From positions 1-64,000 of the forward strand of contig NZ_BAVR01000015.1 of NCBI RefSeq assembly GCF_000521465.1: a stretch of 64,000 nt of DNA, in the 5' to 3' direction. The translations under genes were made by a program, and so were the position numbers. Below the pieces are notes generated by a model. The model was not told the DNA's origin. It saw only the letters and a list, made by a program, of their open reading frames with translations, and made no database searches. Shown in pieces: positions 1 through 10,191 of this stretch (positions are counted from its first letter, which is position 1; every line of letters begins with the position of its first letter). The DNA is from Acetivibrio straminisolvens JCM 21531 (GTDB taxonomy: Bacteria > Bacillota > Clostridia > Acetivibrionales > Acetivibrionaceae).

Positions 1-2317
1 AAAAAATAGCGGGATTGATAATTACAAATAATAAAATTAATTTTGAAGGTTATGTTAAAGATGAAAACGTAGGTGATACACTGGGGCTGTTCTTTAGCTT
101 TGACAGCTATGATGAAAGCATGGCGGGAAATTCTTTTAAGGATTCCGTTATATCCGACGGAACGAAGCAGAGCATAAGCGGAGCCATAGATTTATCATCG
201 TTTGATCTTAAAGACGGAGTTCACGACTTTTATTTTTGGGCAGTGGATAAAAGAGGAGTAAGGTCACTTCCGGAAAGAATAGAGTTTACAGTTGATACTG
301 TACCGCCCGAAAAACCGGTGCTTACTCCAGACAAGACAGAAATCACAAATCAGAGCGTTGTAGTGTCGGTATATTATCCAACAGATGCAGCGGTCAAAGA
401 GATAAAGATAAATGACGGACCTTGGATGCCAATAACCGATGTAACTAAAGATGACCGGATTGTAATGGATGAAAACGGTACAATAAAAGCAAGGGCAACT
501 GATGAAGCCGGAAATGTTTCGGAGATAGCTGAACTTGTAATAAATAATATTGACAAGACTCCACCGGAGGCACCGGTTATTACCCAGAAACCTGAGAACG
601 ATACACCGACAAACGGTAGTGTATTTGTCACGATAAGCTATCCCGATGATGCTATTGTGAAGTTGTTTAAAATTGGCAAGGATGCGAAATGGTCGGATTA
701 TAAAGACAGTTTAACTTTAACGGTTAATGAGGCAGTTTATGCTGTATGTATGGACGAAGCGGGAAATTTAAGCGAAGAAGCTGTAAAAGTTGTGACTAAT
801 ATTGATACATACCCTCCAACAGCACCGGTGATTAATACAAGTGCTCAGGAGACTGCAGAACAACCGATTACGGCTGCAATTGTGCCTGGAATTGACAAGG
901 AGTCCGGAGTTAACAGAACTGAATACTGCTTAAAGGGTGCGACTACGAAAGATTGGGAAAAATACGAGGAAGGAACTGTAATAACCATATCTGCATTGGG
1001 AGAAACAGAGATTTGTGCAAGAACAATTGATAATGCCGGAAATATTTCTCCTGAGACAAGTAAAAAGGTTGTAATAAAAGAAAAGAAAGATGACGGCGGT
1101 AATGACGGTGGCAATAATGATGGCAACAACGGCGGTAATAACGGAGGTAATAACGGCGGTAATAACGGCGGCAACAATAATGGCGGTAATAATGGAGATA
1201 ACAATAATGGAGGCAATAATAGTGGCGGCAATAACGGAGGTAATAACAATGGCGGCAGTAAAGACAATGAAATCCTGGAGCCCAACCCAGGTATTCCAGG
1301 AGCCAATCCGGTAGATTTGTCCATATTCATAAGTGCCGACAAATCGCAATATGAAGAAGGTGAAGTAATTACTTTTACTGTCATCTACAAGATCAAAACC
1401 AATGCTCAGGCAAATAATGTTATTGTAAAATCGGAAATACCAGCAAACACAACTGTTGTGGATATAGCTGGCGGCACTCGAAATGACGATAACATTGAAT
1501 GGAAAATCGAAGCTCTTAAGGCGAATTCTTCGGGCAAAATTCAATATAAAGTCAAGGTAAATCAACTTGATGTTCCGGAGATAAGTTCATCTGCCACTAC
1601 TTTCATTACAGCTGACGGAACATTGCTTAACAAGGATGACGATGAATCAAAGACTATTTTCCTTCTTTTCTCGAACCGATACGGTGAAAACTATCACGGC
1701 AAATATATTGCAGGTTATGAAGACAATACGTTCAGGCCTTTAAACAATATAACAAGAGCTGAAGTGGCAACAATTATGGCTAGGATATTAGGATTGAAAC
1801 AAGAGGTTGCCGGAACCAAAACATACCCGGATGTGTCAAAGAACCATTGGCATATAACAATATAATTGCCGTGACAGAAAAAGGCTTGTTTACAGGATAT
1901 GAAGATGGCTCATTCCGTCCCGACAACTTTATTACAAGGGCAGAATTTGCTACGGTTTTGGCTAAATATTTGCAGCTTAAAAATGTTGAGCATGATGAGG
2001 TGAATTTTTCAGATATCGCAAATCATTGGGCGAAGAACTACATAGATGAAATATTCAGGGTAAGACTGATAGAAGGTTACCTTGAAAATGGTGTGAGACT
2101 GTTTAAGCCTGATAACTACATAACGCGAAGCGAAGCGGTGACAATAATAAACAAAATGTTGTTCAGAGGTCCGCTTGAAGGGGCAAAGGTACCTTTCGCC
2201 GATGTTGAAGAAGGTTATTGGGCATACGGACATATATTGGAAAGCTCTATAGACCATTATTATGTACGAAACAAGGAGCAAAGTGAAACGATAGTAAGTA
2301 AGAAAACAGTGGAATAA
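1..2317 (+). CDS. SLH-domain surface protein with Ig-like repeats (5' partial, frameshifted)
   Basis: The frame is open to the left edge, so the N-terminus and any signal peptide are missing. The visible part has at least three Ig-like/Big repeats of about 90 residues, each opening with a Pro-Pro-x-x-Pro linker and ending in a DEAGN-type motif. A Gly/Asn-rich linker follows, then a DUF11-like beta domain, then three SLH repeats with GYEDNTFRP, GYEDGSFRP and LFKPDNYITR cores. SLH triplets anchor proteins non-covalently to secondary cell-wall polymer, so this is an exposed S-layer-associated or adhesion protein. A frameshift near 1850 splits SLH repeat 1 and is repaired by one extra G (CAT TGG GCA). 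The ligand is unknown. Confidence 0.85.
1093..1260 (+). repeat. Gly/Asn low-complexity coding repeat
   Basis: About 56 codons of alternating GGC/GGT/GGA and AAT/AAC encode a Gly-Asn linker with occasional Asp and Ser. It separates the Ig-like repeats from the membrane- or wall-proximal part of the SLH protein. Repeats of this kind slip easily, so length variation between strains, or assembly collapse, is possible here. Confidence 0.9.
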
Positions 2318-2370
2318 GAGTTTTGGAATTATAGGCTTTATAAAGTAAAATTCAATATGACTCATGAATT

Positions 2371-2405
2371 AAATAAGGGTTGGCAATATACCAACCCTTA
2401 TTTTA
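2371..2405 (+). terminator. Rho-independent terminator between SLH gene and prfC
   Basis: A perfect 12-bp stem (2372-2383 with 2391-2402) with a 7-nt loop is followed by a T-run. It lies between two convergent genes. An A-rich flank on the other side makes bidirectional use plausible. Confidence 0.85.
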
Positions 2406-2464
2406 ATCCTAAAAACTTTCTATAAAGCTTTTAAAGACAAATAAATGAGACATATAAATAAACA

Positions 2465-4061
2465 TTAAAAATCTCTTTTTGCAATGTCATGCAGCTTTAA
2501 CGAAGGATTTTTTTCCTCAGCCCACCGTATAGACCACTCATTTTCAAACAAAAGAACATATCTTTCATCTTCATCATGGACAACCATTGTCGTGCTTGTC
2601 AAAGTGAGATTTCGAGGTTCTATGTCATTGGACACAATCCAGCGGGCATGCTTATGGGGAAGCCGCTGAATTCTTAAATCGACACCGTACTCCTGCTTAA
2701 GTCTGTACTCTAAAACCTCAAACTGCAAAACTCCGACTACTCCGACAATAAGGGACTCAAATCCTATATCTATTTGTTTGAATACCTGTATTGTACCTTC
2801 CTCAGAGAGTTGATTGATACCTTTTATAAACTGCTTTCGTTTCATAGTGTCTACCGGGGTAACTTTGGCAAAATGTTCGGCCGGGAATATTGGAATTCCT
2901 TCAAACTTCAGATTGCTGTTGCCTTCGCTCAAAGTGTCTCCGATGTGGAATATTCCGGGGTCGAAGACGCCGATTATGTCTCCTGCATAAGCTTCTTCAA
3001 CTATGGTGCGTTCCTGTGCCATAAACTGCTGAGGCTGGGAAAGACGCACTTCTTTTCCTTGCTGAACGTGGTAGACCGACATACCGCGGCTAAAGCGCCC
3101 TGAACAGATTCTAATAAAGGCTATTCTGTCCCTGTGAGCGGGATTCATATTTGCCTGAATTTTAAACACAAATCCGGTAAACTTGTCCGATTCCGGGTCT
3201 ACTTCTCCTTCGGTGGAATTCTTGATGCCCGGTTTTGGAGACAGTTCCAAAAACTCTTCAAGAAAGGGCTGAACTCCGAAATTGGTCATGGCACTCCCAA
3301 AGAACATGGGAGTAAGTTCACCCTGCTGTATTTTTTTCCTGTCGAAAGCGTCTCCTGCCATATCAAGAAGCTCTATATCTTCACAGAGTTTTTTGTGATA
3401 ATGTTCTCCTAGAAGCTCGGCGAATATCTTGTCATCAACGCTGCCTTTAGTTGAAGAAACGATAGTTTGACCGTGATTGCCTCCTTCGAACAATTCTATC
3501 TGGGAAAGTTTTCTGTTATATACCCTTTGAAGTCCCCGTCGGTTCCTATTGGCCAGTTCATGGGATAGGAACGGATTCCAAGGACATTTTCCAGTTCTTC
3601 CATAAGTTCGAAGGGGTCCTTGCTTGCTCTGTCCATCTTGTTTACAAAAGTAAATATAGGAATACCTCTCATTTTACAGACATGAAAGAGCTTTATAGTC
3701 TGTTCCTCCACACCTTTGGCTCCATCGATTAGCATGACTGCACTGTCGGCAGCCATAAGAGTACGGTAGGTGTCTTCACTAAAGTCCTGGTGACCCGGAG
3801 TATCCAATATATTAATGCAAAAGTTGTTGTATTCAAATTGCATAACGCTTGAGGTAACCGAGATACCTCTTTGTTTTTCAATTTCCATCCAGTCGGACGT
3901 TGCATATTTGCTTGCTTTTCTTGCCTTTACAGAACCGGCCAGCCTTATAGCGCTCCATACAGAAGGAGCTTTTCCGTCAAGGTTGTCTTACCGGCGTCAG
4001 GGTGGGATATAATTGCAAACGTCCTTCTTCTTTCAACTTCGTAACTAATTTTATTTTGCAT
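2465..4061 (-). CDS. prfC: peptide chain release factor 3 (two frameshifts)
   Basis: RF3 is the translational GTPase that recycles RF1/RF2 from the ribosome after termination. The repaired product is about 530 residues, normal for the family. Reading from the ATG at 4061, one sees the P-loop ([12 protein letters not shown]), the switch I region ([13 protein letters not shown]), [13 protein letters not shown], and then domains II and III. Breaks near 3952 and 3496 are each repaired by one extra G. The gene is monocistronic and divergent from the small gene at 4405. Confidence 0.93.
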
Positions 4062-4404
4062 AACAGCATAACCTCTTACCGTTAATTATTAATTTATTAT
4101 GTATTATAAGGCAACAATTTATTTTATATTATTGCCTTGCGGCATGTCAATAATAAAGATTTGAGGAATTGTACGGCATATTTCTTACCTGTTGGAAATT
4201 CTATATATTGCATTTTTATGTTAAAGTCTGTACAGTGTTTTGCTTAGTGATATAATTATAGTATCAATATGGCGAAATTTTGATTTGCTGATAGTCTAGT
4301 ATAATCATAAATGAAATAAAAACAATAATCCAAAACGGAGAAAAACTTCTGTATTGAGTTAAAACAAAGACACAGAGATTTTATTATTTGGAGGAATTTT
4401 TGAT
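4062..4404. other. divergent intergenic region
   Basis: This 343-bp AT-rich spacer separates prfC from the plus-strand gene at 4405. A TATAAT-like hexamer near 4251 is the only promoter-like element I noticed and its partner -35 is poor. The plus-strand gene has a clear ribosome-binding site (GGAGG at about 4391-4395). Nothing else is supported. Confidence 0.4.
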
Positions 4405-4988
4405 ATGGCCAACAGATCAATGTTGTTAATTGGTAATTCTAAGCAATTTGACTATAATAAAATTATAATGAAAGTCAAAATATTATTGCTGTTGCCAATT
4501 ACTCTATTCCTATGTTTTGGTTTGGTTTATTTTCTTATGAAGATCTTATCTATAGAAAACTCGAAATGTCAGACGGGACATTTGAAGATTGGCCTATATT
4601 AGTAGTAGAAAAGGATAAAGCTATTGAAAGAGCAACTAAACGAAAAGAAAGATTCTTAAGTGTACTTCCTAAAACATATGATTCTTTATACCAAAAGTGG
4701 ATTTTTCTATTGCAAGATATTAATCTAAACTACATATTTCTTGATATGGACGAGATAAGGATGATGGAAAATGATACTGAGAATTTTGACAGGAAACTAA
4801 AAGAGATTTTGAATTCTTTAGATGATTTTAATTCGAATAAATTTGATATATTAATGAAAGATTTTGTTGGTATTCAAATAAAAGAAGGCATATTAGACAA
4901 AGAAATTAGTCATCCTAAATATAAAGAAGAAATAATTCACTTACTATGCGGTTATAGCTGGATAAGAAAGGTTCCGTGGGAAGAATAG
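4405..4988 (+). CDS. hypothetical protein starting MANRS (frameshifted)
   Basis: The gene starts at an ATG behind GGAGG. Two overlapping frames join into one protein of about 194 residues if one T is added near 4474 (AAA GTT CAA). The N-terminus (MANRSMLLIG) followed by an IPMFWFGLFSYEDL segment and an acidic, helical C-terminal half resembles small uncharacterised proteins often found near polymorphic toxin or immunity genes. That resemblance is from memory and is weak. No signal peptide or membrane span is evident after repair; the apparent Leu-rich span in the first frame is a frameshift artefact. The function is unknown. Confidence 0.6.
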
Positions 4989-5259
4989 TAAAAAGCCCCC
5001 CTTTTAAAGGGTATAATAGAATTGACATAAAAACCAACACTAGAGGGGTTGTACAATTCTTAAAGATAAATTGGAACTAAACATTTTTGGAATTATAAAA
5101 CTGTGAAAGCAGCTAAAAAAAACCTTGCTATTTCAGCGGTTTCGAACTGTCCCTCTGCGTTTTTCCTGTGTTTCTCCGCCCTTCTGTAAGATTAAATAAG
5201 ATATTGACAAACAATCTGTAAAATATTAAACTTTAAGTGGTGGTTTTCCAGATATTATG

Positions 5260-5288
5260 TTGAAAAACATCAAAGAAAATGCTAAAAT
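5260..5288 (+). promoter_or_regulatory. candidate sigma-A promoter of the biosynthetic locus
   Basis: TTGAAA, a 17-nt spacer and TAAAAT match the vegetative consensus at good spacing. Initiation near 5295 would give a leader of about 350 nt before the antiterminator gene, as expected for a LoaP-type system. A second, weaker candidate (TTGACA near 5204) lies upstream. Confidence 0.5.
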
Positions 5289-5645
5289 AGTATAAATAAA
5301 AAAATGTTGTAATGTATTTATCTTTTACATAGTAGGGGAAGAAGTATAATATATATAAATTAAGAAAAATCAAAGTATCTAAAAGTATCTAGATAAGAAG
5401 CGATTTTAAAACAACCTGTGTTGTATTTTGCTTAATTAACTGGGGAGCAAGGTCAGTACTACTCTTTATTTTTCATACCCATGTTTATTTGAATTTATTA
5501 GCAATTAGTGCAGTCAAATCAAAGAAACAAATCCTGAAGGATATTAATCGTCGCCAGTTCGCGTTGATATCTGAGGGTGTCATGTTATAGCAATTTCTGT
5601 AGCACCAAGAGGAGGTGTGAAGGGGAGAGGCTGTGTCTTGGGGGG
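5289..5645 (+). other. long 5' leader of the LoaP-like operon
   Basis: No credible gene is present in this stretch. It holds an imperfect hairpin at 5398-5433 (AAGC/GCTT base, CAAC/GTTG top) and a stronger hairpin at 5540-5571. The sequence just before it (4989-5259) is also non-coding and AT-rich. A long structured leader upstream of a NusG paralogue is the arrangement described for LoaP-controlled operons. Confidence 0.45.
5540..5571 (+). promoter_or_regulatory. RNA hairpin upstream of the NusG-like gene
   Basis: GATATTAAT pairs with GTTGATATC (9 bp including G-U pairs), closed by a short apical CG/CG stem and a small loop. It is the most stable leader element I could find. Hairpins in this position are the RNA determinants recognised by LoaP in Bacillus polyketide operons. 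Equivalence here is inference. Confidence 0.45.
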
Positions 5646-6194
5646 ATGTCAGAGATGTGTAAATGGTTTGTCTTCTTTACACATACCGGTAAAGAGCATG
5701 CGGTTTGCAACTACTTAAACGGAATGTTTGACGATGAGAGGACAGTTGCATTTGTTCCTCAAGTAGAGCTGGTATATAAAAACTCAGGGCAGACTTATAA
5801 AAAGCTTAAACCTATGTTCCCGGGTTATGTCTTGGCTGAGTCGGTAATGGATTCAACAAAATTTGCACGTAAGGCATTACAAATAGTAAAGCAAACAACG
5901 CACTTTATTAATCTTTTGGGAAAGGAAAATCCCGAATTCATGTCTTTACATGAAAAAGAAAAGGAATTTTTGTTAAATTTTTGTGTTAACAGGCATCCTC
6001 ACACGCATGTTGTTGAAAAATCAATCGGTTTTATAGAAGGGGATAAGTTGATAGTGACATCCGGCCCTCTATGCGGCAGGGAGAGCATTGTAAAGAGAAT
6101 TGACAGACATAAAAAGCGTGCGGAAATAGAATTGGAGTTTATGGGTAATCTGAGACGTGTAAATGTTTCGTTGGAGGTTGTGTCGAAGATTTAA
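5646..6194 (+). CDS. LoaP/NusG-family transcription antiterminator
   Basis: This NusG paralogue of about 182 residues likely promotes processive antitermination through the long operon that follows. The NGN domain starts at KWFVFFTHTGKE, contains the family motif MFPGYVLAE, and is followed by a KOW-like domain (VTSGPLCGRESIVKRID). A GTG at 5577 is in frame, but homology begins at the tryptophan. ATG 5646 or ATG 5655, behind a run of six G, is the sensible start. It is the first gene of the locus, 26 bp before the next, as for loaP genes that head biosynthetic clusters. It is a specialised paralogue, since housekeeping nusG normally sits with ribosomal protein genes. Confidence 0.82.
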   Translation: MSEMCKWFVFFTHTGKEHAVCNYLNGMFDDERTVAFVPQVELVYKNSGQTYKKLKPMFPGYVLAESVMDSTKFARKALQIVKQTTHFINLLGKENPEFMSLHEKEKEFLLNFCVNRHPHTHVVEKSIGFIEGDKLIVTSGPLCGRESIVKRIDRHKKRAEIELEFMGNLRRVNVSLEVVSKI

Positions 6195-6220
6195 TTATTA
6201 AAAATTTACGAGGTAAAAAT

Positions 6221-7831
6221 ATGGATGTATTGCTTCTGATAGATAAAAACCATTTTGGTACTGCTTATGATTCATTTACATCATTATTGCAAATGGGTTT
6301 TAAAAGGTTTCTGAAGAATCAGCCATTTCAGCTTGAGGAATATAGTACAAGCCTTCCTGAAATAGAGGTTGGATATTCCTTAACCGGTGTAGTCCTTTCT
6401 ACGGCACTGTTTAATGCAGGACTGAAATTTAAAACGTTTGATAATTTCGATATAATAAATAAGAACAAAGAAGAGTTGATACAATATTTACAAACAGATT
6501 TGAAATGTATTGCGATTTCTACTACTTACATTGACGGATGTGCCAGACTGCAGGAAATTGTGGATTTTGTCAGGAATTACAATAAACAGGCCAAAATAGT
6601 CGTTGGCGGTCCGCTTCTCTTAAGCGAATTTGAAGATATATATACAAGTGTCAGACAAGTAGACTATTTTGTGTTTGGTGATGGGGAATACAGTTTTCCT
6701 AAATTGGTGCATAATATATGCAACGGTTCTGAAACCGCAATTGACGGTGTTGTTAAAAGACAGGACGGATCGGGTATCCCCGAGGTTCCTAAAAATATTC
6801 CCAATATCGATATAAATTCCGCCCCAATTCCTAAATGGGAATTAATACACGAATATTTTATAGGGGACGATTCTACTCCTACCCCAACTATTGAAGCTGT
6901 CAGAGGATGTGCATTTCGGTGCTTGTTTTGCACCTATCCCATTGCCGGCAGGTTTAGAACAAAAAATCCGGAACGGATAGTGGAAGAGATGAAGCACTTA
7001 AAGGAATTGGGTTATGATGCAATTCGTTTTATCGGGTCAAATTTTACATTTCCACAAGACTGGTGCATTCAAGTTTGTAATGAAATTAGTGCAAGCAAAA
7101 TTGGAATGGAATTTTTCTGCTTTGGGAGAGTGACCGATTTAACTGATGAAGTGGTGGCAGCCCTCAAGACAGCCGGATGCAGTCAGGTGTTTCTCGGTGT
7201 TGAATCGGCACATGAGCCGATTTTGAATGCGATGGGCAAAAAAACATTGGAAAAAGACATACTGCCTGCGTTTGAAAGGCTTAATAAGAACGATATCTAT
7301 TCAACCGGATCTTTTATCATTGGATTCCCCGGAGAGACACAAGACACGGTAAAAAAGGTTGCGGACTTAATCAAAGATTCGAAAATGGAATATTACCATT
7401 TATTCAGTTTGGGTATAAGTAAAGGATGCCGGTTGTTTAAAGAACGTGATAAGTTTAACTTGAGAATAAATGATGAATTGATAAGAACATCAAAATTCTA
7501 TACATCCTGGGAACATGACACAATGAGTTCTAAGGAGGTCCCGGGATTGCAAATGCAGGTATTCAAAGACGTCTACCATCATTCGGAAAGTGTTATCGGG
7601 CTGATTCCAAGGCTTATAAGAGAGTACAAGCTCAACAGTTTTTTCAAGGATTTAGATAAGTTTGAGAGAAAAAAATTATACCAGTTGTTTCAAACTGGAA
7701 TGTTTCAGTGTTTAAGACAGGTTGATGAAACAAGCTCAAGGGAAATCTGGAACAAAATTATTGATTTAAGCCGGAACGCCGAAAAAAGCAAGGTGTGTAA
7801 TGTTGTAGCCGAGCTTTTAAGGCGAATATAA
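6221..7831 (+). CDS. cobalamin-binding-type radical SAM enzyme
   Basis: A 536-residue protein with an N-terminal Rossmann-like B12-binding domain (about residues 50-200, VVGGPLL and VFGDGEYSF motifs) and a radical SAM core. The [4Fe-4S] motif is C230-x3-C234-x2-C237 followed by an Elp3-like fold (SFIIGFPGET). Such class B enzymes usually methylate unactivated carbon or phosphorus, or rearrange carbon skeletons, using SAM and methylcobalamin. No DxHxxG motif is present, as is common in this class. It lies 26 bp after the antiterminator. The substrate is unknown. Confidence 0.85.
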   Translation: MDVLLLIDKNHFGTAYDSFTSLLQMGFKRFLKNQPFQLEEYSTSLPEIEVGYSLTGVVLSTALFNAGLKFKTFDNFDIINKNKEELIQYLQTDLKCIAISTTYIDGCARLQEIVDFVRNYNKQAKIVVGGPLLLSEFEDIYTSVRQVDYFVFGDGEYSFPKLVHNICNGSETAIDGVVKRQDGSGIPEVPKNIPNIDINSAPIPKWELIHEYFIGDDSTPTPTIEAVRGCAFRCLFCTYPIAGRFRTKNPERIVEEMKHLKELGYDAIRFIGSNFTFPQDWCIQVCNEISASKIGMEFFCFGRVTDLTDEVVAALKTAGCSQVFLGVESAHEPILNAMGKKTLEKDILPAFERLNKNDIYSTGSFIIGFPGETQDTVKKVADLIKDSKMEYYHLFSLGISKGCRLFKERDKFNLRINDELIRTSKFYTSWEHDTMSSKEVPGLQMQVFKDVYHHSESVIGLIPRLIREYKLNSFFKDLDKFERKKLYQLFQTGMFQCLRQVDETSSREIWNKIIDLSRNAEKSKVCNVVAELLRRI

Positions 7832-7858
7832 AATTTAGCAATAAAGGAGAAGGATAAA

Positions 7859-8872
7859 ATGAGAGAGAGAATTACTTTTACAATTATTCCTACATACAAA
7901 TGCAATATGTATAATTATTGCAGTTATTGCTATGCAAAAGAAATGAGTGACAAGTATGGAGAAATATCAGTTGAAAATTTCAGGAACATAATCAATTGGC
8001 TGAATGAGGAATACAAAAAAGTTGAAATTGTATTAATAGGTGGAGAATCTACAATGCATTCCAAATTTGATGAGCTACTCTCCATCATGAATGAAAATAT
8101 AAAATCAGCCAAGCTGTACACAAACAATATGTACGGTGAAGATATTTTGAATTTGATTCTCCGTAGCCCGGTATTGAAAAAATTCAATATACATTATGAG
8201 GAGAAATATTTCTTTAATGAAGAATTGAAAAAAAGATATATGCACAATATTGATACGCTTTATAACGACGGAAGAATGATCAATCTTCGGTTCAATATCA
8301 ACTCCAGCGATTTTGAATATGAAAATGTCTTAAACCTGGCACAGAAATATAAAGCTTTGATACTCTATTCAATTTCAGCCCCCGGAGGCGGAAATAACGA
8401 TTACGTTCCTATAGAGTTCGTTGAGTCGTTTGCCCCAAGACTTTTAAGCTTTGTAAAAGATGCAAATGAGATGGGGATAAAGCTTAAATCCGCCAGACCG
8501 TTGCCTTTCTGCTCTTTTAGCGAGAGCGAACTGGAGTATCTGATAGATAAAGGCGGTATGAAAGGTTGTTGTAGCCCGTATAAAGCCATAAACCCGGATA
8601 TGAGCGTGTTGGGGTGCAGCAGCTTAATTGATTTCGGCATGATAAAGGTACAGAACAAAAATGAATTTATAAAGAGTCTTGATGATTTTGAGTATTTGAT
8701 AAATGAAGCCAAGTGGGAGCATATGTCAATCGGCAATTGTGAAGAATGTAATTACTTCCATAAAAAAATATGTCAGGGCGGGTGCCTGACTTACAAAGGG
8801 CCATTGTTCAATAATCCGCTGGAGGGGGGCGTGATAAGTTCGTGTTCAATGAATTTTTATGACAGGCATTGA
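7859..8872 (+). CDS. radical SAM/SPASM-like enzyme
   Basis: A 337-residue radical SAM protein behind a strong ribosome-binding site (AAAGGAGAAGG). The N-terminal cluster motif reads C15-x5-C21-x2-C24, two residues longer than the usual C-x3-C-x2-C. GGES and a core barrel follow, and the C-terminus carries a SPASM/twitch-like set (GCCSP, LGCSS, NCEECNYFHKKICQGGCL). SPASM enzymes modify peptides or carrier-bound substrates. No obvious precursor peptide was found adjacent. It is co-transcribed with the B12 enzyme. Confidence 0.75.
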   Translation: MRERITFTIIPTYKCNMYNYCSYCYAKEMSDKYGEISVENFRNIINWLNEEYKKVEIVLIGGESTMHSKFDELLSIMNENIKSAKLYTNNMYGEDILNLILRSPVLKKFNIHYEEKYFFNEELKKRYMHNIDTLYNDGRMINLRFNINSSDFEYENVLNLAQKYKALILYSISAPGGGNNDYVPIEFVESFAPRLLSFVKDANEMGIKLKSARPLPFCSFSESELEYLIDKGGMKGCCSPYKAINPDMSVLGCSSLIDFGMIKVQNKNEFIKSLDDFEYLINEAKWEHMSIGNCEECNYFHKKICQGGCLTYKGPLFNNPLEGGVISSCSMNFYDRH

Positions 8873-8922
8873 TATAATGACCGACCGGGTTATAAATCTA
8901 ATATTATTTATTGGAGGTCAAT

Positions 8923-10191
8923 ATGGAATCAAAAGATAACAACCTCAAAACCTTATTGAGTAATTCAACCGTAGGAAAGATTGTTGATAAATATCCGTTT
9001 CTGATTGATACTTTTGTTGAACTGGGATTTACACCAATGAAAAATCCTGTTACCCGTAAAACTGTGTCTTACATGATAACCCTTGAACAAGCAGCTGCTT
9101 TTAAAGGTATGCATGTGGACGAGCTTATTCGGATACTCATTGAGAGAATCAGCGAAAATACGGATGAAGATGCCGTTCCCGGGAGGACGGAAGAATCCTG
9201 TGAAAATATTGTAAACATGGATTCTGTGCCGAAAGCGGATATACGTTTCTTGGGTATAGTGCCTTGTCCGATACGGAATGTTCTAATAGAGAAGTTTGAC
9301 AAATTTGTTTCGGATTTCAACTACAGATTCGATAAAAAGCTGGCCTGGACTGTGGCAGGCGAGGGAACGGCCGGCGGTGATGTGCTTAAGGATATTATGG
9401 CCATATCAAACAGTAAAAGATATGATCGTTTGGTTGATTTGTTCACTGCAGTCGGTAAAGATATTTTTGTACATAATTTTTATGGAGGCAGAATATATAA
9501 GAATAACATATGGAAGAAGATCGGGTCGCATGCAGATGCCCACCCATTGCTGGAAGAGTTTAAAGACCCGAACGGTATTTTGCGTCTGGTTTATGGAACA
9601 CCCTTTATTATGTCGTGCAGAAAGAGTGTGCTCGGTGATGTTGAACTTCCCAAGACATGGGTGGACCTGACTGATGAAAAGTACAAAGGCAAAATTGCCG
9701 TTCCGTCCTTGAATCTTCCTATCATTCCGGATCTGTTGGGTGCATTGTATTATCATTTAGGGGAAGAAAAATTCCAAAAATTCGCGGAAAACTGTTCTTA
9801 TGACATGCATCCCGCTGAAGTATCCACCAGAAGAGATCGTGATGAAATACCGGGGATCTTTATTGTACCGGTGCATTTTGCAGAGATTTCTTCATCTTCC
9901 GGTGCTGTAGCCGTGTATCCTGAAGACGGGTCAATATTATTGCCTGCGTTTGCGGCAGTGAAGAGTGATGCAGTGCAAGAAACAGAAGAGTTACTGAAAT
10001 TTTTAACGGACAAAGAGTTTTTGGAGGTCTTTAAGACCTGCGGCAGTATGGTTCCAAACCATAAAGATTTTGAAATTGATGAACGTTTATTACCTTTTAT
10101 CACAAGACCTTGGCAAGATCTATTCGAGAGCAATCCTCTCACGTACACTACAAGATTAATTGAAATGATTAGGAAAAGGAGTAAGATATGA
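8923..10191 (+). CDS. DUF1858 domain fused to substrate-binding-protein-like domain
   Basis: The start is ATG 8923 behind TTGGAGGTC; the frame extends upstream but only to non-homologous sequence. Residues 10-75 look like DUF1858 (IVDKYPFLIDTFVELGFTPMKNP), the helical domain shared with iron-sulfur repair and hybrid-cluster-associated proteins. The remainder resembles a type II periplasmic-binding fold of the iron/thiamine-binding family (TWVDLTDEKYKGKIAVP). There is no signal peptide or lipobox, so the domain should be cytoplasmic, which is odd for a binding protein. It overlaps the GTPase gene by 4 bp, pointing to a joint function in metal or cofactor handling. Confidence 0.65.
   Translation: MESKDNNLKTLLSNSTVGKIVDKYPFLIDTFVELGFTPMKNPVTRKTVSYMITLEQAAAFKGMHVDELIRILIERISENTDEDAVPGRTEESCENIVNMDSVPKADIRFLGIVPCPIRNVLIEKFDKFVSDFNYRFDKKLAWTVAGEGTAGGDVLKDIMAISNSKRYDRLVDLFTAVGKDIFVHNFYGGRIYKNNIWKKIGSHADAHPLLEEFKDPNGILRLVYGTPFIMSCRKSVLGDVELPKTWVDLTDEKYKGKIAVPSLNLPIIPDLLGALYYHLGEEKFQKFAENCSYDMHPAEVSTRRDRDEIPGIFIVPVHFAEISSSSGAVAVYPEDGSILLPAFAAVKSDAVQETEELLKFLTDKEFLEVFKTCGSMVPNHKDFEIDERLLPFITRPWQDLFESNPLTYTTRLIEMIRKRSKI

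Noticed and set aside
1093-1260. Regular GGTAATAAC-type repeats that could suggest a CRISPR or satellite
   Set aside because: The repeat is in frame inside a coding region and encodes a Gly/Asn linker; there are no spacers.
845-1565. Minus-strand open frames rich in Leu/Pro or Ile/Val opposite the SLH gene
   Set aside because: They mirror the Gly/Asn repeat on the other strand and have no ribosome-binding site or homology.
2465-4061. Programmed frameshifting or pseudogene status for prfC and other split genes
   Set aside because: The breaks lack slippery-site and stem-loop signals, affect many unrelated conserved genes and are all single-base deletions, so sequencing error is simpler.
4989-5200. 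Possible insertion-sequence remnant
   Set aside because: Short stretches look vaguely coding, but there are no terminal inverted repeats, target duplication or recognisable transposase motif.
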